A stretch of 32,295 nt of DNA from Devosia sp. (GCF_028290645.1 NZ_JAQGJL010000069.1:1-32295); one strand, 5' to 3'; counted from the first letter of the stretch, positions 17,768 through 26,440 are shown. The notes: generated by a model not told the origin, from the letters alone. A program made the numbers and translations.

Positions 17768-18763
17768 TCAGCGCTCGATGACGCCCGGAAAGTCCTTCTG
17801 CGCCTGCTGCAGCAGCGCCGCGATGTAGCCGAAGCAGAAGGCGAAGGCGACGCCGTCCGGGTCGGGGCCGCTGATGTGCGGCACATGGTCTGGCATCAGC
17901 ATGTATTTGTAGCCGACCTCGGCATAGATCCTGACCGACTCGACCATGTCCATGTCGCCCTCGTCCGGGAAGGTCTCCATGAACGAGAGCTTGCCGCCCC
18001 GGATATTGCGGAAGTGGACGTTGAACAGTTTCCCGCGCGTCCCGAACCAGCGGATGATGTCGCCGATCTCATCGCGCGGGTTGTCGAGCATCTCGCCGAC
18101 CGTGCCCTGGCAGAAATTGAGCCCGTGATACGGGCTCTCGCGCATCTGGACGAACTTCTTCAACCCCTCGACGGTGCCCAGCACCCGCGTCACGCCGCGA
18201 TAGCCCGGCGGCGTATGGGGATCGTGCGGATGGCAGGCGAGCCGGACCTTGGCCGATTCCGCCACCGGCACGACGCGCTCGAGGAAGTAGTCGATGCGCT
18301 CCCAGTTCTCGTCCTCGGAGACGACGCCGGCCAGCGTCGGCGCGGCGTTCTGATCCATCTTGTCCCAGCGGAAGCTCGAGTTCCTCGAGCCACCGCGGCC
18401 GGTCTCCGGTTCCGAGCGCGGGATGCCGATGATGTTGAGGTTGTATTTGACCGACGGAATCCCGGCCGCGCCGACATTCTCGATCAGCCGGCAGATCGAG
18501 TCGATCTGGCGGTCCCGGTTGGGACCCTTGGAAAGGATGTCCTGGCTGTCCTGCTTCTCGATGACCTTCGAGTTCATCGGCAGCTGCACCATGTCGAGGA
18601 TCAGCCCGAGCGACTCCACGCGCTCGCGATGCGCCTTCAGCGTATCGAGCGTCCAGTCATGCGGATTGCCGTCGGGGTCGGCGCAGATGTGGCGTACGCC
18701 CAGCTGTGCAAACTGGCGGTAGTGATCGTCGTCACGCGCCGCGTTTTGAGTTCCCAGATACAA
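17768..18763 (-). CDS. uxuA: Mannonate dehydratase (UxuA-like)
   Basis: 'LGLILDMVQLPMNSK...VKYNLNIIGIPRSE...RLACHPHDPHTPPGYRGVTRVLGTVEGLKKFV...GLNFCQGTVGEM...KLFNVHFRNIRGGKLSFMETFPDEGDMDMVE'. Confidence 0.9.
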   Translation of the reverse strand: MYLGTQNAARDDDHYRQFAQLGVRHICADPDGNPHDWTLDTLKAHRERVESLGLILDMVQLPMNSKVIEKQDSQDILSKGPNRDRQIDSICRLIENVGAAGIPSVKYNLNIIGIPRSEPETGRGGSRNSSFRWDKMDQNAAPTLAGVVSEDENWERIDYFLERVVPVAESAKVRLACHPHDPHTPPGYRGVTRVLGTVEGLKKFVQMRESPYHGLNFCQGTVGEMLDNPRDEIGDIIRWFGTRGKLFNVHFRNIRGGKLSFMETFPDEGDMDMVESVRIYAEVGYKYMLMPDHVPHISGPDPDGVAFAFCFGYIAALLQQAQKDFPGVIER

Positions 18764-18814
18764 GTCGTCCTCCCGATAGCCCTGGATTGTCTTTGTGATT
18801 GAAGGCGCCCGCGG

Positions 18815-19744
18815 TCATTTCGCCGCCGGTGCCCCGAGGTTCTTCAGCCCGTCGATCAGCGCCTTGAGCTTTTCGTCTTCTTCGACCGTGAGGTCGGTGA
18901 AGGGCGGCCGCACCGGCCCTGCCGGACGCCCCGTCACCCGCATCCCCGCCTTGACGATGCTCACGGCATAGCCGCGCCGGCGGTTGCGGATGCCGATATA
19001 GGGGAGGACGAACCCGGCCAGCGCCCGCTCCACCCATTGGAGGTCGCGCGAGCGCACCGCTGCATAGAACTGCATCGAGAATTCCGGGATGAAGTTGAAC
19101 ACTGCCGACGAATAGGTGGTGACACCCATCTCCTGGTACGGCAGCGCGAACGTCTCCGCCGTCGGCAGCCCGCCGACATAATGCAGCCGGTCGCCCAACC
19201 GCACCCGGATGCGCGTCATCAGCTCGATGTCGCCGACCCCGTCCTTGAACCCTACGAGGTTCGGGCACTCGTCGCAGAGCCGCGCCAGCGTCGCGTCGTC
19301 GACAATGGCGTTGTCGCGGTTATAGACGATCACGCCGAGGCTGGTGGATTTGCACACCGCCTTGATGTGTTCGAAGAGCCCCTCCTGGTCGGCCTGCACG
19401 AGATAGGGCGGCAGGAGCAGCAGCCCGTCGGCCCCGGCCTCTTCCATCGCCCCGGCATATTCGATCGCCATCATCGTGCCGTAGCCGCAGCCGGCGACCA
19501 GCGGCATCGAGCGGTTGATCTCCTCGACCGCCGCCCGCACCACCCGGGCGCATTCGGCCGGCGCCAGCGAGAAGAACTCGCCCGTGCCGCCCGCCGCGAA
19601 CAACCCGGCTGGCTTGTGGTCGCACATCCAGCCGATATGGCTGCGATACCCCGCCTCGTCGAACGTCAGGTCGGCATTGAAATGCGTGACCGGGAAGGAC
19701 AGCAGTCCAGACGCCACCACATCCATCATTGCTTTGGGCGACAT
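18815..19744 (-). CDS. kdgD: 5-dehydro-4-deoxyglucarate dehydratase (KdgD-like, DHDPS superfamily)
   Basis: '[52 protein letters not shown]...[10 protein letters not shown]...[15 protein letters not shown]'; ATG at 19744 (TTG at 19762 alternative). Confidence 0.92.
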   Translation of the reverse strand: MSPKAMMDVVASGLLSFPVTHFNADLTFDEAGYRSHIGWMCDHKPAGLFAAGGTGEFFSLAPAECARVVRAAVEEINRSMPLVAGCGYGTMMAIEYAGAMEEAGADGLLLLPPYLVQADQEGLFEHIKAVCKSTSLGVIVYNRDNAIVDDATLARLCDECPNLVGFKDGVGDIELMTRIRVRLGDRLHYVGGLPTAETFALPYQEMGVTTYSSAVFNFIPEFSMQFYAAVRSRDLQWVERALAGFVLPYIGIRNRRRGYAVSIVKAGMRVTGRPAGPVRPPFTDLTVEEDEKLKALIDGLKNLGAPAAK

Positions 19745-19906
19745 TTGAGATCGATTGGGCAAAGCTTGTCCCTCTGGCTGCGCTGCAGCCGGTTGTTCGG
19801 ATCACCGCAGCGATCCAGCGCGCTTCCACTGGACCACCAAGCCCCAGGGTATCCGGATGCTACCCTCGGCGCCTCGGTGGCGACAACGAGATAGTTCGAG
19901 TTGCAT

Positions 19907-19931
19907 GGAACCCTAAGCACGCAGCGGCGTT
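19907..19931 (+). promoter_or_regulatory. EcfG-type (general stress sigma factor) promoter GGAAC-N16-CGTT
   Basis: GGAAC 19907-19911, CGTT 19928-19931, 31 nt before the histidine-kinase start. Confidence 0.75.
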
Positions 19932-19961
19932 TACGGCCTCGGGCTAGGGGGTCTTGGGCTG

Positions 19962-21464
19962 ATGGACTTGGTGATGGAAATACCGTCGCGGGCCGAAACG
20001 GGTGATACCGCTGCGCTGCTTCGACTGACGGATCGGCTTTATCGCGTCGATAGTCTCGATGATGTATTCGGCGCCGCACTTGACGCCATCACCGAGTTGC
20101 TCGGATGCGAACGCGCCTCGATCCTGCTCTTCGATGATCTCGGAGTCATGCGGTTCGTCGCCTGGCGGAAGCTTTCGGATGCCTATCGGCAAAAGGTGGA
20201 CGGGCACACGCCCTGGAAGCCGGGCGAGAGAGACGTGGCGCCGATCTTCGTCTCCGACATCGCAACGACCGCGGAGCCTGATTGGCTGAAGCAGACGCTG
20301 TCCAATGAAGGCATCACCGGCCTCGGCTTCGTTCCCCTCATGGCGAAGGGTGAGGTGGTCGGAAAGTTCATGACCTATTTCCCCGAGGTGCACGAGTTCA
20401 CCTCGCACGAGCGCGAGCTCGCCGTCGCGATTGCACGCCAGGTCGGCTTCAGTCTCGAGCGCTACCGGGCGGACTCGGCGCGCACGGCGACCGAGCGGCG
20501 GCTGCGCGAAAGCGAGGATCGCTTCCGCCGGATGTCGGAAGACGCTCCGATAATGATCTGGATATCCGACAGCGCCGGCCACTGCCTTCACCTCAACCAG
20601 ATGCTGAGAACGTTCTGGGGCGTGACCGAACTGGAGGGCTTCGACTGGGCCTCGACGATCCACCCCGACGATCAGCAGGCCATTGGGGCGGCGATGGCGG
20701 AGGCGATCCGAACCCGCAGCAGCGCCCGCGTCAAGGGACGCTACTGCCGGCACGACGGCGTCTATCGGATCCTCGAAACCGTGGCGCGACCCAACTATGC
20801 CGATGATGGCCGCTTCGACGGCATGATCGGCGTGAACGTCGACGTCACGGAGCGTGAAGAGGCCGACCAGCACAAGCAATTGCTGATCAACGAGCTGAAC
20901 CACCGGGTGAAGAACACGCTTGCAGTCGTCCAGTCGGTGGCGCGCCAGTCGTTCAAGGGCGATGCTTCGATCGACGCAAAGGTCAAATCGTTCGAGGGAC
21001 GGCTGTCGGCTCTGGCACAGACCCACAATCTCCTTGCGGCCGAAAGCTGGCAGAGCGCCTCGCTGGAAGAGGTCGTCCGGCAGTCGGTGAACGGTGACGC
21101 CGATGTCCGAATTCGGATCGCCGGTCCCAGGGTCCAGCTCGAACCCAAGCAGGCGGTGACCACGGCGATGGCGCTCCACGAGCTCTATACCAACGCGGTG
21201 AAGCACGGGGCGCTGCGATCCACCGATGGAACAATCGATTTTACCTGGCAGACCACGGATGAGCCCGGGCAGTGGCTGACGATGCGATGGCAGGAGACCT
21301 GTCGCGAGCCGATACAGAAGCCCACCCGCCGCGGCTTCGGTTCGACCATGATCGAGAAGGCCCTGGGCGCCGAGTTCAATGCGGAGGTCGAGATGAACTA
21401 CCTGCCCGAAGGCCTGGTCTGCACCGTGGTAGCGCGCAAGCCCGCGAGCCTCGAGACCCGATGA
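19962..21464 (+). CDS. GAF-PAS sensor histidine kinase of HWE/HisKA_2 type
   Basis: GAF-like N-term, PAS/PAC ('RFRRMSEDAPIMIWISDSAGHCLHLNQ...GRYCRHDGVYRILETVARPNYADDGRFDGMIGVNVDVTEREEA'), phosphoacceptor 'LLINELNHRVKNTLAVVQSVARQSF'. Confidence 0.94.
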   Translation: MDLVMEIPSRAETGDTAALLRLTDRLYRVDSLDDVFGAALDAITELLGCERASILLFDDLGVMRFVAWRKLSDAYRQKVDGHTPWKPGERDVAPIFVSDIATTAEPDWLKQTLSNEGITGLGFVPLMAKGEVVGKFMTYFPEVHEFTSHERELAVAIARQVGFSLERYRADSARTATERRLRESEDRFRRMSEDAPIMIWISDSAGHCLHLNQMLRTFWGVTELEGFDWASTIHPDDQQAIGAAMAEAIRTRSSARVKGRYCRHDGVYRILETVARPNYADDGRFDGMIGVNVDVTEREEADQHKQLLINELNHRVKNTLAVVQSVARQSFKGDASIDAKVKSFEGRLSALAQTHNLLAAESWQSASLEEVVRQSVNGDADVRIRIAGPRVQLEPKQAVTTAMALHELYTNAVKHGALRSTDGTIDFTWQTTDEPGQWLTMRWQETCREPIQKPTRRGFGSTMIEKALGAEFNAEVEMNYLPEGLVCTVVARKPASLETR

Positions 21465-21835
21465 GCACTGTGGCGGGAAAGCGCGTACTGGTTCTCGAAG
21501 ACGAGTTCCTGCTTGCCATGGAAGCCGCGGAAACGCTGGAGGACCTTGGCGTGGTGGTCGTCGGGCCGGCTTACCGGATCGATGCGGCAATGGCGCTGCT
21601 TGCGACCGAGCAGGTGGATGCCGCCCTGCTCGACGTCAATATCGGCGGAATGCCCAGTTCGGTTGTCGCGGACCATCTCATTGCCCGGGGTGTGCCGGTC
21701 GTCTTCGCCACCGGCTACGGGGCGCGGGCGGATGTCGTCTCCGGCCATGTGATTCTCGACAAGCCCTACACCCGTGAACAGATGCGGGCCGCCCTGCTTC
21801 AAGTGCTGGGCTACGAGAAGGAGCCTTCGCGCTGA
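21461..21835 (+). CDS. Single-domain response regulator (receiver only)
   Basis: 'RVLVLEDEFLLAMEAAETLEDLG...DAALLDVNIGG...GVPVVFATGYG...ILDKPYTREQM'; ATGA overlap with kinase gene. Confidence 0.93.
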   Translation: MSTVAGKRVLVLEDEFLLAMEAAETLEDLGVVVVGPAYRIDAAMALLATEQVDAALLDVNIGGMPSSVVADHLIARGVPVVFATGYGARADVVSGHVILDKPYTREQMRAALLQVLGYEKEPSR

Positions 21836-21862
21836 AATCGATGGGAGGCCCGGCACGAGGAG

Positions 21863-21877
21863 GCGTTGCGGCAACGC
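21863..21877. terminator. Small hairpin GCGTTG-CGG-CAACGC between convergent genes
   Basis: Perfect 6-bp arms between response regulator stop and MFS stop. Confidence 0.3.
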
Positions 21878-23091
21878 TATCCCGTGAGTTTGTCGACCCT
21901 GCGCAGGGCGGGAAACAGCCGGGCCCAGATGAGCACGATGGCTATGGTCCCTATTCCTCCGAACGCCACGGCGGCAACAGGACCGATGAGGCCGGCGACG
22001 ATGCCCGATTCGAACTCCCCCAGCTGGTTCGAAGTGCCGATGAACAGCGAGTTCACCGCATTGACCCGGCCGCGCATGTGATCCGGCGTCAGTAGCTGTA
22101 CGAGCGAGCTGCGAACCACCACGCTGACCGTGTCCGAGGCCCCGAGGATCACCAGCATGAGCACCGAAAGCGCGATGTTGGTGGAATAGGCAAAGACGAT
22201 GGTGGCGGCCCCGAAGATGCCGACCGCCCAGAGCATCTTCATGCCGACGCGATGCTGCAGCGGGTAGCGCGCGAGAACCAGCGACATCGCCACCGCCCCC
22301 ACCGCCGGCGCCATCCGCAGAAATCCCAGTCCCCACGGTCCGGCGTTGAGGATATCGCGGGCATAGACCGGCAGCAGCGCGGTAGCCCCGCCCAGCAGCA
22401 CGGCGAACAGATCGAGCGAGATGGTCCCCAGCATGACCGGCTTGCTCTTGATGAACGCCACCCCGGCAAACACCGACTCGAAGGTGATCGGGGTTCGCGC
22501 GGGAAGCGTCGCGGGCCGCTCGATCGCCAGCACGTTGTAGCTCGCCACAAGGAACAGCAGGCCCGATACGAGGAACGGCGCGACCGGACCCAGGCCGTAA
22601 AGCACCCCGCCAATTGCGGGACCGATGATCAGCGCCGTCTGCATCACCGAGGTCGAGGTGGCGACCGCGCTCTGCAACTGGGCCGCGGGAACGATGCCGG
22701 GCAGCAGCGCCGCCATGGTCGGACGTTCGAAGGCCTGCGCCGCCCCGAGGACCGCCACGGCGACGAAAATCCCCCAGGTGGGGAGCCAGCCCTGCCACAC
22801 GCCGAGGGCGATGAAGCCCATCACCGCGGCTTCGACCACCTGGCACACCAGCCCGATCCGGCGCCGGTCGAACTGGTCGGCCATCTGCCCGGCAACGAAT
22901 GTCAGGATCAGCATCGGCAGGAACTGGAACAGCCCGACAAGGCCCAGGTCGAACGGGTTGCGGGTGCGATCGTAGATCAGCCAGCCGATGGCAACCGCCG
23001 ATCCCTGGAACGCCACGGACGAGAGCGCACGCGACGACAGGAAATGCAGGAAGGACGGGAGCCGAAGGACGTGCGGGGAGTCTGGGGTCAT
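21877..23091 (-). CDS. MFS transporter (EntS/MFS_3-like)
   Basis: 12-TM-like sequence; 'FQGSAVAIGWLIYDRTRNPFDLGLVGLFQFLPMLILTFVAGQMADQFDRRRIG'; likely start MTPDSPHVLRLPSF at 23091. Confidence 0.9.
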   Translation of the reverse strand: MTPDSPHVLRLPSFLHFLSSRALSSVAFQGSAVAIGWLIYDRTRNPFDLGLVGLFQFLPMLILTFVAGQMADQFDRRRIGLVCQVVEAAVMGFIALGVWQGWLPTWGIFVAVAVLGAAQAFERPTMAALLPGIVPAAQLQSAVATSTSVMQTALIIGPAIGGVLYGLGPVAPFLVSGLLFLVASYNVLAIERPATLPARTPITFESVFAGVAFIKSKPVMLGTISLDLFAVLLGGATALLPVYARDILNAGPWGLGFLRMAPAVGAVAMSLVLARYPLQHRVGMKMLWAVGIFGAATIVFAYSTNIALSVLMLVILGASDTVSVVVRSSLVQLLTPDHMRGRVNAVNSLFIGTSNQLGEFESGIVAGLIGPVAAVAFGGIGTIAIVLIWARLFPALRRVDKLTG

Positions 23092-23196
23092 AACCGGACA
23101 ATGCGGAGGGGGGATCGCCACAGAGCCATATCCGGCCGACCGGCTCAACCGAAACCTTGGTCGCGGACCTTCCGTCGCATGGCTTCCGAACGCATG

Positions 23197-23220
23197 AAAA
23201 AACCCGCCTGTGGGCGGGTT
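23197..23220 (-). terminator. Rho-independent terminator for rpsU
   Basis: On minus strand AACCCGCC-CACA-GGCGGGTT followed by TTTT; within 50 nt of rpsU stop. Confidence 0.9.
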
Positions 23221-23245
23221 CTTACGACGTCTGGTATGTAGGCCT

Positions 23246-23515
23246 TCAGCCGCCGCGAACGACGGACGGGGCGCGGGGGCTCGGCGGGGGGCCTTTTCGC
23301 GCGGGGGCTGCGATCAGTCCCTCGCGGATCGCGATCTTTCGCGCCGCCTTGCGGCCACGACGAACAGCCTCAGCGGCCTCGCGGACCCGCTTCTCGGACG
23401 GCTTCTCGTAGTAGCTGCGAAGCTTCATTTCCCGGAACACGCCCTCGCGCTGAAGGCGCTTCTTGAGGACCCGGAGAGCTTGGTCGACATTGTTGTCGCG
23501 AACTAGAACCTGCAA
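23246..23515 (-). CDS. rpsU: 30S ribosomal protein S21 (bS21)
   Basis: [60 protein letters not shown]. Confidence 0.98.
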   Translation of the reverse strand: MQVLVRDNNVDQALRVLKKRLQREGVFREMKLRSYYEKPSEKRVREAAEAVRRGRKAARKIAIREGLIAAPARKGPPPSPRAPSVVRGG

Positions 23516-23841
23516 ACATTATCCTAACTTGAGATCCGGCCCACCTTGGGCGACCGGCGGGAACGCCGACGGCGCTCCAACGCTCTTTGTATCACACCCC
23601 GGCTCAAAGCGCACCCCTTGTTCGCGGCGCGTTCAGAGGCGGCTGAAAGTTGCCCGGATGTCGCAACTCTGCCGCGCCTGGATCGCAAGGGCGGGGCATT
23701 GCTCGGCCTTTTGCGTCCTGCGCTCGGGCGGCCGATCCGGACGGGGAGAGAAAACACCAACAGCAATTATGACGAAAATCAATGCGGAAGGCTGCTTGCT
23801 GATCTTCCGTCTGACGGAGCATTCAGCTCCGGAGAAGGAAC

Positions 23842-24282
23842 ATGTGGAACCGCACCCTTAGCACGGCGCTATTCTTTGGCCTTTGCCTGGGCGTCGCGCC
23901 GGCAATGGCTCAGACAACCGCAACGACCCCGCCCATCGATTTGTCGCAGGCCGGGACAACACCAGCGGAAAATCAGGCCTTCGTGGCGGCCATGACGCCT
24001 GAAGATCAGGCGAACGTAATCACGGCCTGCGTGCCGGTCATCATCGCGCCGGACGCTAACACGCCTCCAACCGTGGTGTCGTTCTGCAATGCGGTGTCGG
24101 AAGCCGGCGTCCCTGCGGCCGGCACTACGCCCGAGGAAAACATGGCCTTCTTCAATTCCCTGCCGGCGGCACAGCAGGAAAACGTCAAGGCGGCATGCAC
24201 GCCAGCTGCTTCGGCCACGCCGACGGGTAGCACCAACCCGGCAATGTTGTTGAACTTCTGCCAGTCCGTTGCATCGCCGTGA
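23842..24282 (+). CDS. Secreted two-repeat cysteine-containing small protein, unknown function
   Basis: Signal peptide MWNRTLSTALFFGLCLGVAPAMAQ; two ~50-aa repeats beginning AGTTPAENQAF / AGTTPEENMAF; GGAGAAGGA RBS. Confidence 0.8.
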   Translation: MWNRTLSTALFFGLCLGVAPAMAQTTATTPPIDLSQAGTTPAENQAFVAAMTPEDQANVITACVPVIIAPDANTPPTVVSFCNAVSEAGVPAAGTTPEENMAFFNSLPAAQQENVKAACTPAASATPTGSTNPAMLLNFCQSVASP

Positions 24283-24330
24283 TGGAAGCCGCTGCGGCGC
24301 CAGGAGCCGCCGCGAGGCACCCCTTCAGAC

Positions 24331-24356
24331 ATCGGGCGGCCTCCGGGCCGCCCGAT
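24331..24356 (+). terminator. Strong hairpin ATCGGGCGGCC-TCCG-GGCCGCCCGAT
   Basis: Perfect 11-bp arms between convergent genes. Confidence 0.7.
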
Positions 24357-24399
24357 CTTACGGGCAACAGCGAACGGGTAGCCGTGAAGGTGCGAGCTT

Positions 24400-24645
24400 C
24401 TAGTGCGGCTGCTCACCGGCACGATACCCGCCTTCCCGCCGCGCCGTAACATTCTCGTAGATCTCGATGGCCTCGGGACCGTCCAGCACATCGATGATCT
24501 GCTGCAGCGTCGCGGCCGGGGTCTGGCCGGTGTCGGGGGCAAGGTAGCTGCCGAGGATTTCGTGCATGCGCACGATGATCTCCTCGGCCGACGTCGGACG
24601 GAACTGAGTGCCGGGCGTCTCGGTAGCGTTGCGAACGTGAGCCAT
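24400..24645 (-). CDS. Small hypothetical protein (about 81 aa)
   Basis: MAHVRNATETPGTQFRPTSAEEIIVRMHEILGSYLAPDTGQTPAATLQQIIDVLDGPEAIEIYENV...; AGGAG upstream of ATG at 24645. Confidence 0.75.
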   Translation of the reverse strand: MAHVRNATETPGTQFRPTSAEEIIVRMHEILGSYLAPDTGQTPAATLQQIIDVLDGPEAIEIYENVTARREGGYRAGEQPH

Positions 24646-24666
24646 GGCGCATCTCCTTTCCGTTCC

Positions 24667-24691
24667 AACCTCCCGCGCCCTTCCTCGTTCC
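24667..24691 (-). promoter_or_regulatory. EcfG-like promoter GGAAC-N16-GGTT (minus strand)
   Basis: GGAAC = complement of 24687-24691; GGTT = complement of 24667-24670; precedes 24400-24645 gene. Confidence 0.5.
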
Positions 24692-24765
24692 ATCAATCGA
24701 CCGGTGACCGGCGCGGGACGGTGGCGGCCTCCCTCTTCGCCCCCCGCAACGTGAGGTGCGCGCGG

Positions 24766-24790
24766 GAAACCTCGGCCGCGCCGGTGCGTT
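24766..24790 (+). promoter_or_regulatory. EcfG-like promoter GAAAC-N16-CGTT
   Basis: GAAAC 24766-24770 (1 mismatch to GGAAC), CGTT 24787-24790, 30 nt before DUF3606 gene. Confidence 0.45.
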
Positions 24791-24820
24791 GATTCCCGTC
24801 AACGCAAGGGAGAGCCCGAA

Positions 24821-25006
24821 ATGGCAGACCACAAGACCAACCAGGGACAGCAGGACCGTTCACGCGTTGCCGGCGACCAGCCGTACGAGGCCAGCTATTT
24901 CGCCGACAAGCACGGCATCACGCTCGACCAGGCCCGCGCGATCATCAAGAAAGCCGGTCCAAGCCGCGCCGATGCCGACGCTGCGGCGCAGCGGCTGAAA
25001 AACTGA
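24821..25006 (+). CDS. DUF3606 domain protein
   Basis: MADHKTNQGQQDRSRVAGDQPYEASYFADKHGITLDQARAIIKKAGPSRADADAAAQRLKN matches DUF3606 pattern (DRxR..., YE..Y, A...G.SR). Confidence 0.85.
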   Translation: MADHKTNQGQQDRSRVAGDQPYEASYFADKHGITLDQARAIIKKAGPSRADADAAAQRLKN

Positions 25007-25176
25007 GGCAAGTCGGGCGAAATTTGGCACCACCGCGCAGTTCACCGGCTCAGCGTTTCGTTGTGGATAAGCACCGGGTGCTCTCCGACGATTGCCAATT
25101 GTCAATGCGGGCACGACGTGGCGACCTATTTTCGGCGTGCCTGTGTGGCGTTCCCCCCAAACTGCCCCTTGGCGAC

Positions 25177-25227
25177 GCGACCACGCTGCTGCCGCCCACC
25201 GCACGGCAGGCGTGGTCGCTTTTCTTT
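25177..25227 (+). terminator. Intrinsic terminator, long hairpin plus TTTTCTTT
   Basis: GCGACCACGC-tg-CTGCCG-cccaccgca-CGGCAG-GCGTGGTCGC-TTTTCTTT. Confidence 0.8.
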
Positions 25228-25410
25228 GACGGGTGGCCCCGGCTTTCCCGTCAGCGGCGGCCGGCGCAAGCGGCTGTCGGTGTGCCGGAAGGTGCCTGTG
25301 ACCGGCAGATGACTTCACCGCATCGGCGTCGTCGCGCCATGTTCTCGTTGCAGCGTGCAATGGTGGGGAGAGATGTCCGTCGTCCAGTCCCGCCTTCGAG
25401 AGGTTTGACC

Positions 25411-26091
25411 ATGTCGCCGCGCTCCAGCTTCATCGTTGCCGTTGGGGCGACTCTGTTGAGCCTCGGCGTTCTCGCAGCCGCGCCCGGCGTTTACGCAGCG
25501 GACAACGTCACGGTGATCATGGTCGCCCTCGACTATGGCGCCGCGCCGACGATTGCCGAGGGCAAGATCAGGGGGCACGGTTCCATCGACTACACCTTCT
25601 CGGGCAAGGCCGAGCAGGTGCTCGACGCCTCGCTGACGCCGGAGACGGTGTATTTCGACGTGCTGCAGCAGGGCGCGGAGGAGGCGATGTATGTCGGGTC
25701 GGCGCAAGGCAACAGCTTGTCGGCCGCCCTCCCCGCCGACGGCACCTATGTCGTGCGCGTCTACCAGACGGGCGCTGCAGCGGACCGCAACGACACAAGC
25801 AAGTTCGAACTCACCCTGTCGCTGTCCGACGCGGGGGATGGGAACGCCGGCGTGCCGGAGTTCCTGGCGGTGACCGGGCTGAAGGCCGGCGCCATGCTCA
25901 ACGTGCGGTCCGAGCCCTCGACCAGAGGCTCGGTTGTGGCTCACATTCCAAACGAAACCCTGCTGCGCAACTTGGGGTGCGAAGGGTCCGGGCAGACCCG
26001 GTGGTGCCAGGTCCGCGGTGTGGAAGGAGCAGAAATCGAGGGTTGGGTGACGGGACGATTTCTGCGCGAGACTGGACCGGACGGGAAATGA
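25411..26091 (+). CDS. Secreted SH3b-domain protein
   Basis: Signal peptide MSPRSSFIVAVGATLLSLGVLAAAPGVYAAD; C-term 'LNVRSEPSTRGSVVAHIPNETLLRNLGCEGSGQTRWCQVRGVEGAEIEGWVTGRFL' bacterial SH3. Confidence 0.85.
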   Translation: MSPRSSFIVAVGATLLSLGVLAAAPGVYAADNVTVIMVALDYGAAPTIAEGKIRGHGSIDYTFSGKAEQVLDASLTPETVYFDVLQQGAEEAMYVGSAQGNSLSAALPADGTYVVRVYQTGAAADRNDTSKFELTLSLSDAGDGNAGVPEFLAVTGLKAGAMLNVRSEPSTRGSVVAHIPNETLLRNLGCEGSGQTRWCQVRGVEGAEIEGWVTGRFLRETGPDGK

Positions 26092-26223
26092 CCCCGTCAG
26101 GCATCCCTGCAGCCCGGTGCCCCAGCCCGCCCCCGACATCGTTCCACGAACCCCGACCTAAAGTCGTAGCCGCCACCCGGTTGACTCGCCGGCGGTGGAA
26201 GCGCTCACTCTTGGAACGCTGCA

Positions 26224-26237
26224 TTCCACCTGTGGAA
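26224..26237. promoter_or_regulatory. Palindrome TTCCAC-CT-GTGGAA upstream of IclR gene (candidate operator)
   Basis: Perfect 6-bp arms; overlapping TGGAA-N7-TTCCA at 26212-26228. Confidence 0.5.
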
Positions 26238-26440
26238 CACAAAACAGGGAGCAGCCGTAGAGGATGGGGAGGACGGAAGTGCGGGAAACCGTGCGTTTCG
26301 GGTATGGTTGCGGCTTCGGCACGCGCTCCGCCGACGCTTGGCATCTCGACTTTCCGGCGTTGTGCGCGTTTTGACCACCAGAGATTTCGGCATCGGCTCG
26401 ACGCCCCGCACCAGCCTCGGTTGGGGCGCGTAGCGCCACG

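Noticed and set aside
23786-23811. Possible EcfG promoter GGAAG-N17-CGTC before the secreted repeat protein
   Set aside because: Mismatches in both boxes and a different spacing; too weak to claim.
25024-25410. N-terminal 129-aa extension of the SH3b protein ORF
   Set aside because: No domain, crosses an intrinsic terminator, and a clean signal peptide begins at ATG 25411.
26234-26259. GGAAC-N17-CGTA upstream of the IclR gene as an EcfG promoter
   Set aside because: -10 element deviates and the GGAAC is better explained as half of the TTCCAC-CT-GTGGAA palindrome.
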